Assembly: GCA_016858145.1 (NCBI GenBank)
Contig: JAEHOE010000007.1
Location: forward strand, 186,001 to 250,000
Reading direction: 5' to 3'
Source: Edaphochlamys debaryana
Lineage: Eukaryota > Chlorophyta > Chlorophyceae > Chlamydomonadales
Length of the DNA: 64,000 nt
Each line of letters starts with the position of its first letter. Position 1 is the stretch's first letter. Shown here one piece after another: positions 23,601 to 35,600 of this stretch. The notes below the pieces were generated by a model. That model was not told the origin of the DNA. It worked only from the letters and a program-made list of their open reading frames with translations, and did not search any database. The position numbers were made by a program, and so were the translations under genes.

Positions 23601-26600
23601 CGGTGCCGGCGGAGGTGCTGCCGCAGGGGATCTCGCCGCTGGCGGCGGAGGTGGCGGCGGCGGCAGCGGCGGCGGTAAAGGCCGTCGGGGACCTAGACGC
23701 CAAGGGCCGGCGGGAGCTGAAGAAGGCGATCAAGGCCGCCGCCAAGGCGGCGGGCGTGGCCGTCGGCGGCGGCGGCGACGTCGACCAGGCGGTGGCGGCG
23801 CTGGAGGGCGACGCCAAGGCGGCGACAGCGTCGGCGCTGGAGGCGCGTGCGCCGTTTGCGTGGGCGGACGGGCCGCTGGTGACTGCCATGCGGCGGGGCG
23901 ACATGATCCTGATCGATGAGATTAACCTGGCTGAGGATGCCGTACTGGAGCGCCTCAACAGGTACGCACGGATCCACCCACATTACTCATGGAAATGCGG
24001 CCCTTGTGGCCCCTTTGACCTCCCCAATCCATGCCTCTTTCCCCCTTGTGACATCCTGGCACGCTTACCGGTACCCATGTTGATGCGGACCTATGCCATG
24101 GGCTGCTCTCTCCTTCCGTGTTCATGCGTGCATCTCTCGCTTGACCACCCTCCGTGCATTCCTCCCCAATTTTGTAGCGTGTTGGAGCCGGGCCGCACGC
24201 TGACGCTGGCGGAGCGGGGCGGCGAGGGCGCCGAGGTGGTGGTGGCGGCGCCGGGCTTCCGGCTGCTGGCCACCATGAACCCGGGGGGCGACTTCGGCAA
24301 GAAGGAGCTGTCGCCCGCGCTGGCCAACCGCTTCACCACGGTGTGGGTGCCCGCTATGGAGGACGCGGAGGAGATGCGGGCCATCCTCGAGGCGCGCCTG
24401 GCGGGTGGGTGCCGGGGGCTGGGGCTGGGGTACCGTGTGAGTGTATGAGGGGCAGCTAGGGGAAGGAAAGGAGGGGTTGAGGGGTGGGCCCTGTGCCTTA
24501 GCAGGGACCCCACAGGGTGCGGTACCACGCGCCACGTAGCACGTTTGAGCCCGTGAGCAAGATGCCACGCCCTTGCTCACCCCGCTCCACACCCGCAGCC
24601 TCGTTCGACCGCGCCGCCATCGCCGAGCGCCTGCTCCGCTTCTGGCAGGAGTACGCGCGGCTGCAGCCGCCGGGCGCCCGGCAGCCGCTGTCGATCCGCG
24701 ACCTGCTGGCCTGGGTGGGCTTCGTGAACGCCACGCACGGGGCGCTGGGGCCGCTGGCCGCCTACGCACACGGCGCGCACCTCACGCTGCTGGACGGTGC
24801 GTACGGTGTACTGTTGTCACGGTCTGGATCGGGAGGTCTTGCGAGGCCGAGAAGGGGTCAAAGGCTTTACAGGCTTCATAGGCTATAGTCCTTCCATAGT
24901 CCTCACCCATCTGCTTCCTCGTGTTGCTGCTGGCACCCGCAGGCATCGGCCTGGGCGTGGGCCTGCCCGCCGCCGCGGCCGCCGCGCTGCGCTCCGCGCT
25001 GTGCGCCTTCCTGGCCTCCCAGCTGCCGCCGGAGCAGGCCCCACACGCGGCTCTGGCCGAGGGCCGCCTGTCTGTCATAGAGTCCATGTCCTCCGCCGGC
25101 CTGCTTCCCCTCGCGCCGCCCTCGGGCTCCTGGGGCATCGCCCCCTTCTACGTCGAGCTTCCGCCCGGCGCCGAGGGCGCCCTACCCGCCTCCGGCCGCG
25201 GCGCGTTCGCGCTCGCCTCCCCCACCACCGCCCGCAACGCCTTCCGCCTGCTCCGCGCGCTGCAGCTCAAGAAGGCCATCCTGTTGGAGGGCAGCCCGGG
25301 CGTGGGCAAGACGAGCCTGGTCGCGGCGCTGGCGAAGCGGTTGGGGCAGTCGTTGGTGCGGATCAACCTGTCCGAGCAGACGGACATGATGGACCTCCTG
25401 GGCGCGGACCTGCCGGCGGTGGGCGGCGCGCCTGGGCAGTTTGCGTGGTGCGACGGGCCGCTGCTGGGGGCGCTCAAGGCGGGCGCCTGGGTGCTGCTGG
25501 ACGAGCTGAACCTCGCGGGGCAGAGCGTGCTGGAGGGGCTGAACGCGCTGCTGGACCACAGGTGCGCAGGCAGGCGGGGGGAGGGGGTTGGCAGAGGGAG
25601 GTGGGAGGTGGGAAGGGGCCACGGGGCCCCGGGGGCAGGGGGGGAGGAGGAGGAGAGGGGGCGCACGTTGCTGCGGTGGGAGCAGATGCCTGGGCCGGGC
25701 TGGCGGCAGCACTTGCAGGAGCTCCCTCCCTATCCTCTTGCTCATGATCTCACTGCCTTACGCTCCTACTTTACCCCAGGTCCGAGGTGTTCATCCCCGA
25801 GCTCTGTGCCACCTTCCGCTGCCACCCGCGCTTCCGGCTGTTTGCGGCGCAGAACCCGCTGGGCGAGGGCGGCGGCCGCAAGGGCCTGCCGCGCTCCTTC
25901 CTCAACCGCTTCACGCGCGTCTCCGTGGAGCTGCTGCGCCGGGACGACCTGCTCTTCATCGCCTCGGCCCTGCACCCCCGCGTGCCCGCGCCCCTGCTCA
26001 CACGCATGGTGGACCTGCTTGACGCCATGCAGACGGCCTCCACGCCTGGCGGGGCCGGAAGCGTGGTCCCAGCTGCAGGGGAGGAGGGGGAAGGCGTGAG
26101 CGCGGGCGCCACCGCGGCCGCGGCGGCGGGCGTGCGCGACTTTGCGGCCGCGGGCGGGCCGTGGGAGTTCAACCTCCGAGACCTGCTGCGCTGGTGCGAC
26201 CTGGTCGAGGGCGCGGTGCCGGCGCCGCCGGCGCTGGCGTCCGCCGGACCGGATGCCATGGACACTGGCGACGGCGAGGGCGGGGCAGGGGCAGCGGCGG
26301 CGGCGGACGAGGCGGCGGCGCTGGATGCCGCGGCGCAGCACTTTGCCCGCATGCTGTTCGCCCACCGCCTCCGCACGCCGGAGGACCGGGCCAAGCTGGC
26401 CCGCCTGTTCGAGGCCGTGTGGGGCTGCCCGCCCTCCGGCTGGGCCGACACCCCCTCGGTCCTCCTCTCCCCCGGCGCCGCCGTCGTCGGCCGCGCGATC
26501 CTCCCGCGCGCCGGCGACGCCGCGGCGTCGGTATCCGGCGCCTCGGCGGCGGCAGCCGCCGCCGCGTCCGCGTCGCCACCTTCCGGCGGCGCCTCGGCCT

Positions 26601-29600
26601 CCGCCGCCGAGCTCCAACTCCTGCCCTGGTCACTTCCGCTGCTCGAGTCTCTGGCCCAGACGCTGTCCCGCAGTTGGATGGCGCTGCTGGTGGGAGGGCC
26701 GGGCAGCGGCAAGACGTCGCTGGCGCGCGCCGCGGCGGCGCTGGCGGGCGTGCGGCTGCTGGAGGTGGCGCTGACGGCGGGGACCGACACGAGCGACCTG
26801 CTGGGCAGCTTCGAGCAGCTGGAGCCGGAGCGGCGGGTGCAGGAGGTGGGGATGGGGGAGGTGGGGATGGGGAGCAGAAGCAAGGTGTGGGGATGGGGGT
26901 GGGAATGGGGATGAGGCGGAGCCGCTGTGGCCGTGGGGTGGTGCTGCGAGGTCGATCTGCAGGGCTTTTAATGGGCTCTGGGGACCAGTGCGGCCGTGCA
27001 GTGGTCCCCGGAGCCCATCGAACGCTTTCAACATGTATCGGCGTTGAGGCGGTTGTACGACCCTGCGAGATGGACTTTGAGGCATTTGACAAGCTCTTGC
27101 GAGCAGTGCAGCAATGCAGTGCTCCCTGGGGCTTGTCGAAAGCCTTTTCAAAGTCTATCTTACAGCGTGCACAAGTACAATGCGCATCGATCTCACTGTA
27201 TCTGTGTAGGGTCACTGATTGTGTACACGTCACCTTTGCAAGGTCATCGGTTGTGTATGGCCCTGCGAGATGGACTTCGAGGCATTTGATAAGCCTTTGG
27301 AAGCAGTGCAGGAATGCAGTGCTTTCCTGGGGCTTATCAAAAGCTTTCTCAAAGTCTATCCCACAGCGTGCAGACACACAACGCCCACTTCATAGTGCAC
27401 ACTACGCACCAGTACCCCCCACGCAACGGCTCTGCCAACATCAAAACCCCCGTGTCCCCGCCATCCTGACGCCTCCTCCCCCAATCTTTCTCTTCACTTC
27501 CCTTCAGGCATCGGACCATGTGCAGCAGCTGGCGCAGGCGGTCAGTCAGCGCCTGCTCACCCTCTCCGCCTCCACCGACTCCGCCTCCTCCTCGCTACCC
27601 CTTGAGCCCGAGGCATCCCCCGCGGGCGTCCCTGCGGACCGACTGACGGCGGCGGAGCGGCTGCAGGCGGCATGGTCCACCCACACTGCTGCCGTCGCCG
27701 CCGCCGAGCGTCAGGCCGACGCACCGTCACCCATCGCCGCCGCAGCGGCCCGCGTAGGGAGCCTGCGCACGGTCCTGGCGGCGGCCCGCGACGGCGCGGC
27801 GCTGCTTTCGTCCACCGCCGCCGCCGACGCTTCAAGTTCCGAGCTCGCTTCCGCCGCCGACGCCGCCGACGCTGAGCTGGCGGCGCTGGCGGCGCTGCTG
27901 GCAGACGAGGCGGCGGCGGCGGTGGGCGGCAGGTTCGAGTGGGTCGACGGAGCGCTGACGCGCGCGATCGAGCGCGGCGGCTGGGTTTTGCTCGAGGGAG
28001 CCAACCTGTGCAACCCCACCGTTCTGGACCGACTCAACCCCCTGCTCGAGCCCGGCGGCGCCCTGTTTCTGAACGAGTGCGGCACCACGGCTGACGGCCC
28101 CCGGGTCATCCACCCCCACCCCGACTTCCGACTCATCCTGGCCCTCGACCCCCGCCACGGCGAGGTCAGCCGGGCCATGCGGAACCGCGGGACCGAGCTC
28201 TTCCTGCTCCCGCCGCCGCCGCCGGCCGCGCCAGCGGCGCTGCCGGGCAAGGCCGCGGCGGCGGCGGCGGCGGCGGAGGTGGTTGATGAGGACGTTGAGA
28301 CCGTGGCCAGGGCTGCCGGGGTTGCAAGCAAGAGGCTGCTACGGGCGCTGGCGGCAGCGCATGGGGCGGTGTGCGCCCTGGCGCGGCGCGGGCACAAGCG
28401 GCCGCCGGGGCTGCGGGAGGCCGCGACGGCGGCGGCGCTGGCGGCGGCGCTGCTGGCGCGCGGCTGGCGGCTGGAGGCGGCGGTGCGGACGGGCTGGTCG
28501 CAGGTCTACCTCCGCGGCCAGGGCTACTCCCCGGCGGAGGCGGCGGAGGCGCAGCAGGTGCTGGAGGCGCTGGTCCGCAACGGCGTGCTGGCGGAGGCGC
28601 TGCCGGCGGCGCCGCCAGCGGCGGAGCAGGACGGCGGCATGGACTGGGAGGGCCCCGGCTCTGCCTCCGCCGCCGCGTCCGCGGCTGCAGCTGACGCTGA
28701 CGGCGGCGACGGCGACGGCGCAGATCTGATCCAGTGCTTGGCGCGGCCGGACGGGACGTTGAGCGCCGACGAGGCCCGGCAGGCGCTGGCGGCGCAGCCG
28801 CTGGTGCCGCGGCGGCTGGAGCAGGGCATGCTGGCGGCGCCGGCGGCCTGGCCCACCGCCGCTAGCGTCCAGCGCCTGGCCGCCGCCTCCGCCGCCGCCG
28901 GCGCGGAGCGTGACGTCGCGCTGCTGTCGTACCTGCTCGGCGCCGCCGTCGCCGTCGCGGCCGTCTCCGCCGCCGCTGGCGGCGGCGCCGAGCCTGGTCG
29001 CCAGCGGCAGCTGCTCTCTGGCCTGCAGGCGGCACTGCGTGGCGCCGCTGGCGGCGCCGACGGCGCCGCCGCCGCTGCGGCACTCCTGTGCCACCTTCCC
29101 GTCGACGTGACCACGCCCGTGATCCATGGCGGCGTCGACGGCATCGCCGTCAGGCCTGCTGCCGCCACTTCCGCCGCCGCTGGACCGCACCTGCACCAGC
29201 TCGTCTGGGCCACAGCGCAGTGCCTTGCCCAGCGGGCGAGCCTGCTGGACGCACGGCTGAGGGTGCTGATGGTCGAGGCCTCCGCCAGCCAGGCCCGTGC
29301 CGCCGCTGCCTTGGCGGCGGCGGCGGCAGGTGACGGCGGTGACGGCACCGGCGGCCTGACGGCCGCAGCACAGCTGGCGGCGCTGGCGGCGGAGCTCACC
29401 CGCGCGCTGCTGACGCACCCGCTGGCGGCGCAGCTGGCGGCGTCGACGGCAGCCGCCGCCGCCGCCGCCGGCATGCCGCTGGAGCTGCGGCAGCTGCAGC
29501 CGCTGGACTTGCGGTACGGCGATGTGCTGCTGCCGTACCTCCCCGGCGTGCCGTACGGCGAGTGGGCCGCCGCGCAGCAGCGGTCCGCGCGGCTGCGGGC

Positions 29601-32600
29601 GGCTGCGGTGGCGGCGGCGGCGGCCGCTCTGCTCCGTCACGCGGCGGCGGGAGCTGACGTGGCGGTCGGCCGCGGCGAGGCCTCGCCGCTGCAGGTCTCC
29701 TACTGGCGGTCCATGCGGCCCGATGAGCGGTGAGCGGGGTCCATGTTCTGCATTCCAGCATTTTTCCAATCTGCCGTTCCAATGCGCCCATTCTTCAACC
29801 ACCTGCCCGCTCCCTCCCCGCCCCAGGGCCGCCTCCGACGCGGAGCACCCCGCCCTGGACGTGGCGTACCCCCTGCTGGCGGCCCTGGGGGACCTGGAGG
29901 CCGCCCTGCTCGACCCCGCGGCCCTGCCCGACGCTGCCTGGGACCCGCAGCCGCCAGCGGCCGCGGCCGCGGCCGACGACGGGTCTGGTGGCGGCACAGG
30001 CCCCCGCAAGGGCAAGGCCGGGCCCAGGAGCCTGGAGGCGGCGTTCGCGGAGGCGCAGGCCTGGCGCTCCGCGCTGTGGCGCTGCCTGTACGGACCGCTC
30101 CACGCCGCCGCCGCCGCTGACGTGGATGCCGGGCTCGACGTGCCGTTGCTGACTTGGACGTGGTCGCGGGCCGACAAGGCCCTGGCGGCCTTCGCCGCGC
30201 GGCCCGACGTCGCCGCCGCGCTGGCGGCGGCGCCTGCCGCCGCCGACGCCGCCGCCCGGCTCGAGTACCTGCGGTCCCAGGGCCGGGAGGCGCTGGGCCT
30301 GGGGCTGCGTGGCTCCAAGCCGCTCGCCTGGCGGCTCTGCGGCAAGCCCGTGCTCCCCAGCAGCTCCGGCCTGCTCGGCTCCCTCGTGGCGTGCCGCCAG
30401 CTGGCGGCAGGGTCGGCGGCGGCGGCCGTGGACGCCCGCGGCCGGCCGCTCGGGCTGGAGGCGGCGGGGATGGATCTGGATGAGACGATCCTGTCGGTGG
30501 CGGCGGCGGCGGCGGCGGAGGGTGGCAGCGGCCTGGCGGCCGATTTCGCGGCGGGCGCGCGGAGCCTCGAGGAGCTGGCCGGGGAGGAGGCGCCGGGGCT
30601 GCGGCAGGCAGTGGCCGAGGCCGTGGCGTCCGCGCTGTGCGTGGACCCCGCGCTGCGCCGTGCTGCGCTGCAGGGCCTGGCCATGCTGGGCTCCGCGCCG
30701 CTGCTCGAGGCGCTGCGGCCTGGATCCAACACACCCGGATCTGGATCTGGTTCGGAGGATCGGGCGGCGCTGGCGGCTCAGGGCGAGAACGTGGTCTCGG
30801 CCCTGCGGGAGGCGCTGCAGGCCCGCGTGCGCGAGGCCGCCGCCGGCGTCCTCGGCTGCCCCTCGGAGGACGAGTGGCTCATGCGTCAGGGCGCGGCCCT
30901 GGCCTCCGCCTCTGCCTCCACCGCCGTCGCAGCAGCCGGCCTGTCCCTGCTGCTGCCCGCCGCCTGGATGGCGTCGCGCACCTGCCGGCAGCTCCAGGCA
31001 GCGCTCTTGGGCCTGCAGGACTGCTACAGCCTGCGCAGCCAGTTGCCGCTGCTGACGGCGGCTGCCGAGACGGCGACGCTGTGGTCGGCGGACCCTGCCG
31101 CCGCCGCCGCCACCGCCGGTGCCGGAGGCGACGGCGCGGCGCGGCAGCGCGCTCGGTGGCTGGCGGCCCTGGCGCGCGCCGCCGTCGACTCCGCCTCCGC
31201 CGGCAGCACCCGATCTGCGGTGGACATGGCGGCAGCGCAGCAGCTGGCCTGGGTGCTGGATCTGTACGGCGAGCAGTTGGACGGTCAGGCACGTGGCACG
31301 GGTGCGAAGCGGGGCCCGGCTGGGCCCAGCGCCCTGGCGGCTCGCAAGGCCTCGGCCTCCGCCGCCGCCGCCATCGCCGGAGCGGCGGCGGCGGCGGGCC
31401 TCGACGTGCCCACGCTGTGCCAGGCTGTGCTTCCGGCCCTTGCGCACGAGCTCTGGCTGGGCTGGCATGGCGCAGCCTGGCGCAGCGCTTTCGGTGACGC
31501 AGCCGGCGGCAGCGGCGTGGCGTGCCCGCCCGGCGTGGCGGGCCTGGAGGGCAGCCTGCTGGGCTGCTGCGTGCTCCGCGTGCTGCGCTCCTCGGCCTCG
31601 CAGGTGCAGAGCAAGCCCATGCGCCTGCGCCAGCTGCGCTGCGCCGTGGCGACCATGCTGTGCTCCGGCGGTTCTAGCTCCGGATCTGGATCTGGATCTG
31701 GGTCTGGCCTGGCGCTCACCGCGTCCGCCGCCGCCGCCGCCAATTCGGCGGAGTGGCGTGCGCTGGCCTGCCTTCTGAGCCAACTCCTGCTCGCCCACGC
31801 CAGCTCCCTGCCTGACCCAGAGGACGCGGCAGCGCTCCGGGCGGCGTGCGGGCGGCTCATGGCGGCGGCCGCCGGCGGCGGCTCGCCGCCGCCGCCAGGC
31901 CTCGCCGCCGAGCTGTCCGCCGCCCTGGCGGCGGCGCTGCGCGGCACCCGCCACGCGCTCCTCTCGGACCTGCTCGAGTCCGTCCTCCTCCCCGCCTTCA
32001 CGTCCGTCGCTGACGGCATCACCTCCTCCTCCTCCTCCCGCTCCCACTCCACCCCTTCCACCGCCGCCGCCGCTGCGCCCACCGCGGCTGTCCCCGAGCT
32101 GTCCGCGGCTCGGGGCCTGCAGGCGGCGCGCGCCGCCGACACCGCGGCCCGCGGGCGCAGCTGGCTGCTGCTGGGCCTGGCTCGGCTGCACCTGGTGGTG
32201 CCGCCGCCGGGCATCGACCCGGCGGGCAAGCACGCGCTCAAGCGGGCGCACCTGGAGGGGCGGCTGCTGGCGGAGGTGCAGCCGGAGATGCTGGTGAGGC
32301 CGGGTGGTGGGGTTCCTTTGAAAGGGGTGCGCGGGGAGGGATGTGGCCCTCGTGGATTGGGAAAAGGGGGAGTTAGATACGGCAGAAGGTTGAGCCAAAC
32401 ATCCGTTCACACGGCTCAACCCCAGGTGCTGTTTGTTGTTGCCCTCACCCGTGTCACAGGTCCGCAAGGCGCTCCACGCGCTCCCCGGCGGCCCCAGCGA
32501 GGCACCCCACCTGGAGCGCCTGGCGGCGGCGCGGGACGGAGCCCTGGCGGCGGCGGAGGCGGCCGCCACGCGGTGCGTGCCGCGGCCCCAGCCCAGCCAG

Positions 32601-35600
32601 TACCCGGCCCTGCAGGCCGAGGTGGCGGACTTCGCCGCCGGCCTGGCGGCGCCGCGGCGCGTGCTGGCGCTGGCGGCGGCGCTGGGCGGCGGCGGCGGCG
32701 GCGTGGCGGTGACGGCGCTGGCGGAGGCGGAAGTGTGGTCGTCAAACGCCAGGGCCTGGTGTGAGCGCTTCGGGCGTACGTTCGCTTGGTGAGCGTGGGA
32801 TGGCTGGCGGGCTTTCTCTGTTTGGCGGGAACCTGCTTTTGCATTTACCGGTACAACGGTCCCGTTGTCTCGAGCCTGAGTGCAGCATTACAAATACAAG
32901 GTTACAACCCGGCTTCATGTTTCGCTTTTGCACGTCCACAGGTACCCCGACCTCGCACAGCCAGTCCAGCAGGCGGTGCTGGAGATGGCCCGCGGCGTGG
33001 AGCTGCTGGCGGCGGCGGCGGCGGAGCGGTCGACATCCGCAGCGGCGGCGCCGGCGGCCCTGCAAGTGGGCCCGGCGGCGGCCACGGCCATGGGCCTGCT
33101 GCGCTTCCCCTCCGCCTCCGCCGCCGCCGCCGCCGCCTTCGAGCCGCGGCTCCTTGAGCTCAGCCCGCGGCTGCTGGCGGAGCCGTCGGTACGGCAGATG
33201 CTGGACCAGGTCGCTCGCTCCGCCGCCGCCGCCGCGCTGGCGGCGGCGCACTCGGCGGCGGCGGCGGACCCTGCCAAGGCCGCCGCCGCGGCGGAGCTGG
33301 CCGGGTACGAGATGCAGCTGCGCGCCACGCGGGTCGCTCTGCACGCCCTCGCGCGCGACGTACTCGCCCGCGGCGGCGCAGCCGCCGCCACAGCCACCGC
33401 CGATGCTGCCGCCGCCGTGAACGCTGCACCTGCCGCCGTCGCGTCCGCTGTCGCGCCGCCGCTGGGCTCCCTTGAGCGGCTGCTGGAGTCGCTGGTGGAG
33501 CAGTGGGCCGCGCTCAAGGCCTACGAGGAGGCGGTGGCGGAGGAGGAGGCGCAGCAGTTCAAGACCAAGGCCTCCAATTCGACCTTTATGAATGAGGACC
33601 AAGAGCTCGACGCCACCTACCGCTCCGCCTTCCCCGACCACTTCGACGCTTTTGCTGACGTGGCTCCGCCGCTGGACCCGCGGGAGCAGGCGGCGGCCGA
33701 GGAGGAGGCCGAGCGTGAGGCGGCGGAGGCCGATGCGGCGGCGGCGCGGGCCGGCGGCGAGCAGGCGACGGCCACGCAGGCAAAGAGCAGCGGCGCGCGG
33801 CAGCTGCTCGACGGCGAGCTGCTCAGCGACGTCGTGCGGCTGCACAGCGCCGTGTACGGCAGCCTGGCGGCGGAGATGAAGAGCTCCGTCGCCGCGACCT
33901 CCGCCAGCGTCGCCGCCGCGGACGCTGACGCCGACGCCGACGGCTCCGCCAGCACCGCCGCCGGCTTCCTGGCTTCGCCCGATGCGCTGCGCCAAGCCTT
34001 CCTCCGTAGCTACGAGCTGGGCTGTGATCTCATGCTGGCAACGGGCTGCCGCCTGGGCCCGGAGGCCGACGCCGCCGCCGAGTCGGGCCACCTGTACCGC
34101 CTGTGCCTGGAGCACAACCACCTCAACCGCCAGGCCGCCGCCACCGCTGCCGACGCGGCCGGCGGCGCCGCCACCAACAAGCGTGGCGCCACGGGCAAGG
34201 CGGCGGCGGGGTCGGGCAAGCGCACGCGCGGGGGGGTCATCTTTGGTGACGGCGAGGACAGCGGCGTGGACATCCAGGCGGCATGCGTGGAGGAGGTCAG
34301 CCTGCTGCAGGTGAGCAGGCGTCTTGGTTCCCGGTTGTTGCGATTACCGTTGCATCCAGGACGATCCCGGGCTCTCCGCGCCAGTCCCTCCTGGCACCGC
34401 TGGTGGATTCTGTAGCCTCGGCTTACGTCCCCCCCGTCCTCCTCAGGCTCTGTCCCTGTCCCTGGGCGGGCTTCCCTGGGCGGGCGTCCCACAGCCTCAA
34501 ACCACAGTCCTCCCTCACCCGCGCCCCGCCTCTCCCCCCCTTACTCCACCCCATCGCGATCCCGCTCAGCAACAAACACCCCCTCAACTCCACCCCCTCA
34601 TTCCACCCCACCCCTCAGGAGCCCGTCGCCGCCATGGAGTCCCGCCTGCGCTCCCTGCTGGCCGACTACCCCGACCACCCCCTGCTGGGGCAGCTGCGGG
34701 CCATCGCGCTGCGCCTGCTGGCGCTGCCGCTCACGGCGCCGCTCAAGACCGCCCTCACGGGACTGGAGCTGCTGCTGTCGCGGGCGCAGGTGGGTGCGGT
34801 GCCGGGTGCTGTTCCTACCATACGAGTTTGTTGCTGTATGGCTCCTTACCTTACATAGCCCCTCCAAGGGGTTCGTCAGGGTTCCTCCTTTGCATGGTTT
34901 TCTCAGACTCTGCCCGCCACCCACTGCTCAAGTCTGGAAACTGATTCTAGATAACTTGTGCCCCTTTTCCACCTGCGATTCGCGCGCAGGTGTGGGAGGA
35001 GACGGCCGCGTCCTTCGTGTCGCTCAAGGCCCAGCTGGGTCCCGTGGCGGCCCTGGCCACCCGCTGGCGCCGCCTGGAGCTGGGATCGTGGAAGGGCCTG
35101 CTGCGCCGGGTGGCGGCGCGCCACGCCTCGGGCGCGCACCGCTCCTGGTTCCACCTCCACCGCCTGCTGGCGGCGGCGGCGCTGCACGGCGACGGTTCAG
35201 ATTCCGGCTCCGTCGACGCGGCGGTGGCGCTCGCCGCCAGCGGCGTGCCCGTCCTCATCGGCATGGCCTCGGTGCCGGCCATGATCTCGGCCGCCGCCGA
35301 TGGTTCGTCTTCCCTACTGCCCCGCGACGCTTCGTCTTCCGCGCTCTCTGCCGAGCTCGAGGCCTCCTACCGACGCGTCGCCTCGACGCTTGAGTCCTTC
35401 GTCCAGACGAGCACCCTCGGGGAGTTCCGCTCGCGCCTGGCCATGCTGCGCGCCTTTGGGGCGCACGTGGAGGTGCGGCGCGCGGAGGAGGCCGCCGGCG
35501 GCGCGCCTGCCGGCCCGCTGGCGGCGCCGCTGGCGGCGGCCCTGGCCAACCTGAACCGCTACTACGGCCAGTTCGCGGGGGCGGTGGATGCGGCGCTGGC

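Larger units (their letters stand above)
16106..28245 (+). other. MDN1: Midasin AAA1-AAA6 ring
   Basis: Exons: 16106-16853, 17117-17298, 17503-17937, 18101-18358, 18577-18756, 18937-19078, 19255-19441, 19717-19981, 20071-20568, 20784-21008, 21249-21436, 21612-21735, 21908-22053, 22204-22672, 22798-23009, 23344-23961, 24178-24404, 24599-24796, 24943-25561, 25780-26845, 27508-29729 (first third). Walker A motifs in order: GPPGAGKT (16622), GETGTGKT (split by the 19079-19254 intron), GPTSAGKT (21634), GETGTGKT (about 23378), GSPGVGKT (25290), GGPGSGKT (about 26693). Walker B: LVEDINMAP in AAA1; LLLDEINLAP, VVLDELNLAP, ILIDEINLAE and VLLDELNLAG in AAA2-5; VLLEGANLCNP in AAA6, which lacks the acidic pair. 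AAA2, AAA4 and AAA6 carry Ala/Gly-rich insertions. Confidence 0.93.

Noticed and set aside
32038..32060. TCC/GAG/CAG trinucleotide runs in midasin and other exons
   Set aside because: They encode Ser, Glu or Gln tracts typical of GC-rich algal proteins and are not an independent element.
28339..32569. Very long minus-strand open frames (about 800 and 920 codons) opposite midasin
   Set aside because: They lie exactly antisense to the midasin linker exons, are Ala/Arg/Ser/Gly-rich shadows of GCC/GCG codons, and show no motifs or splice logic.
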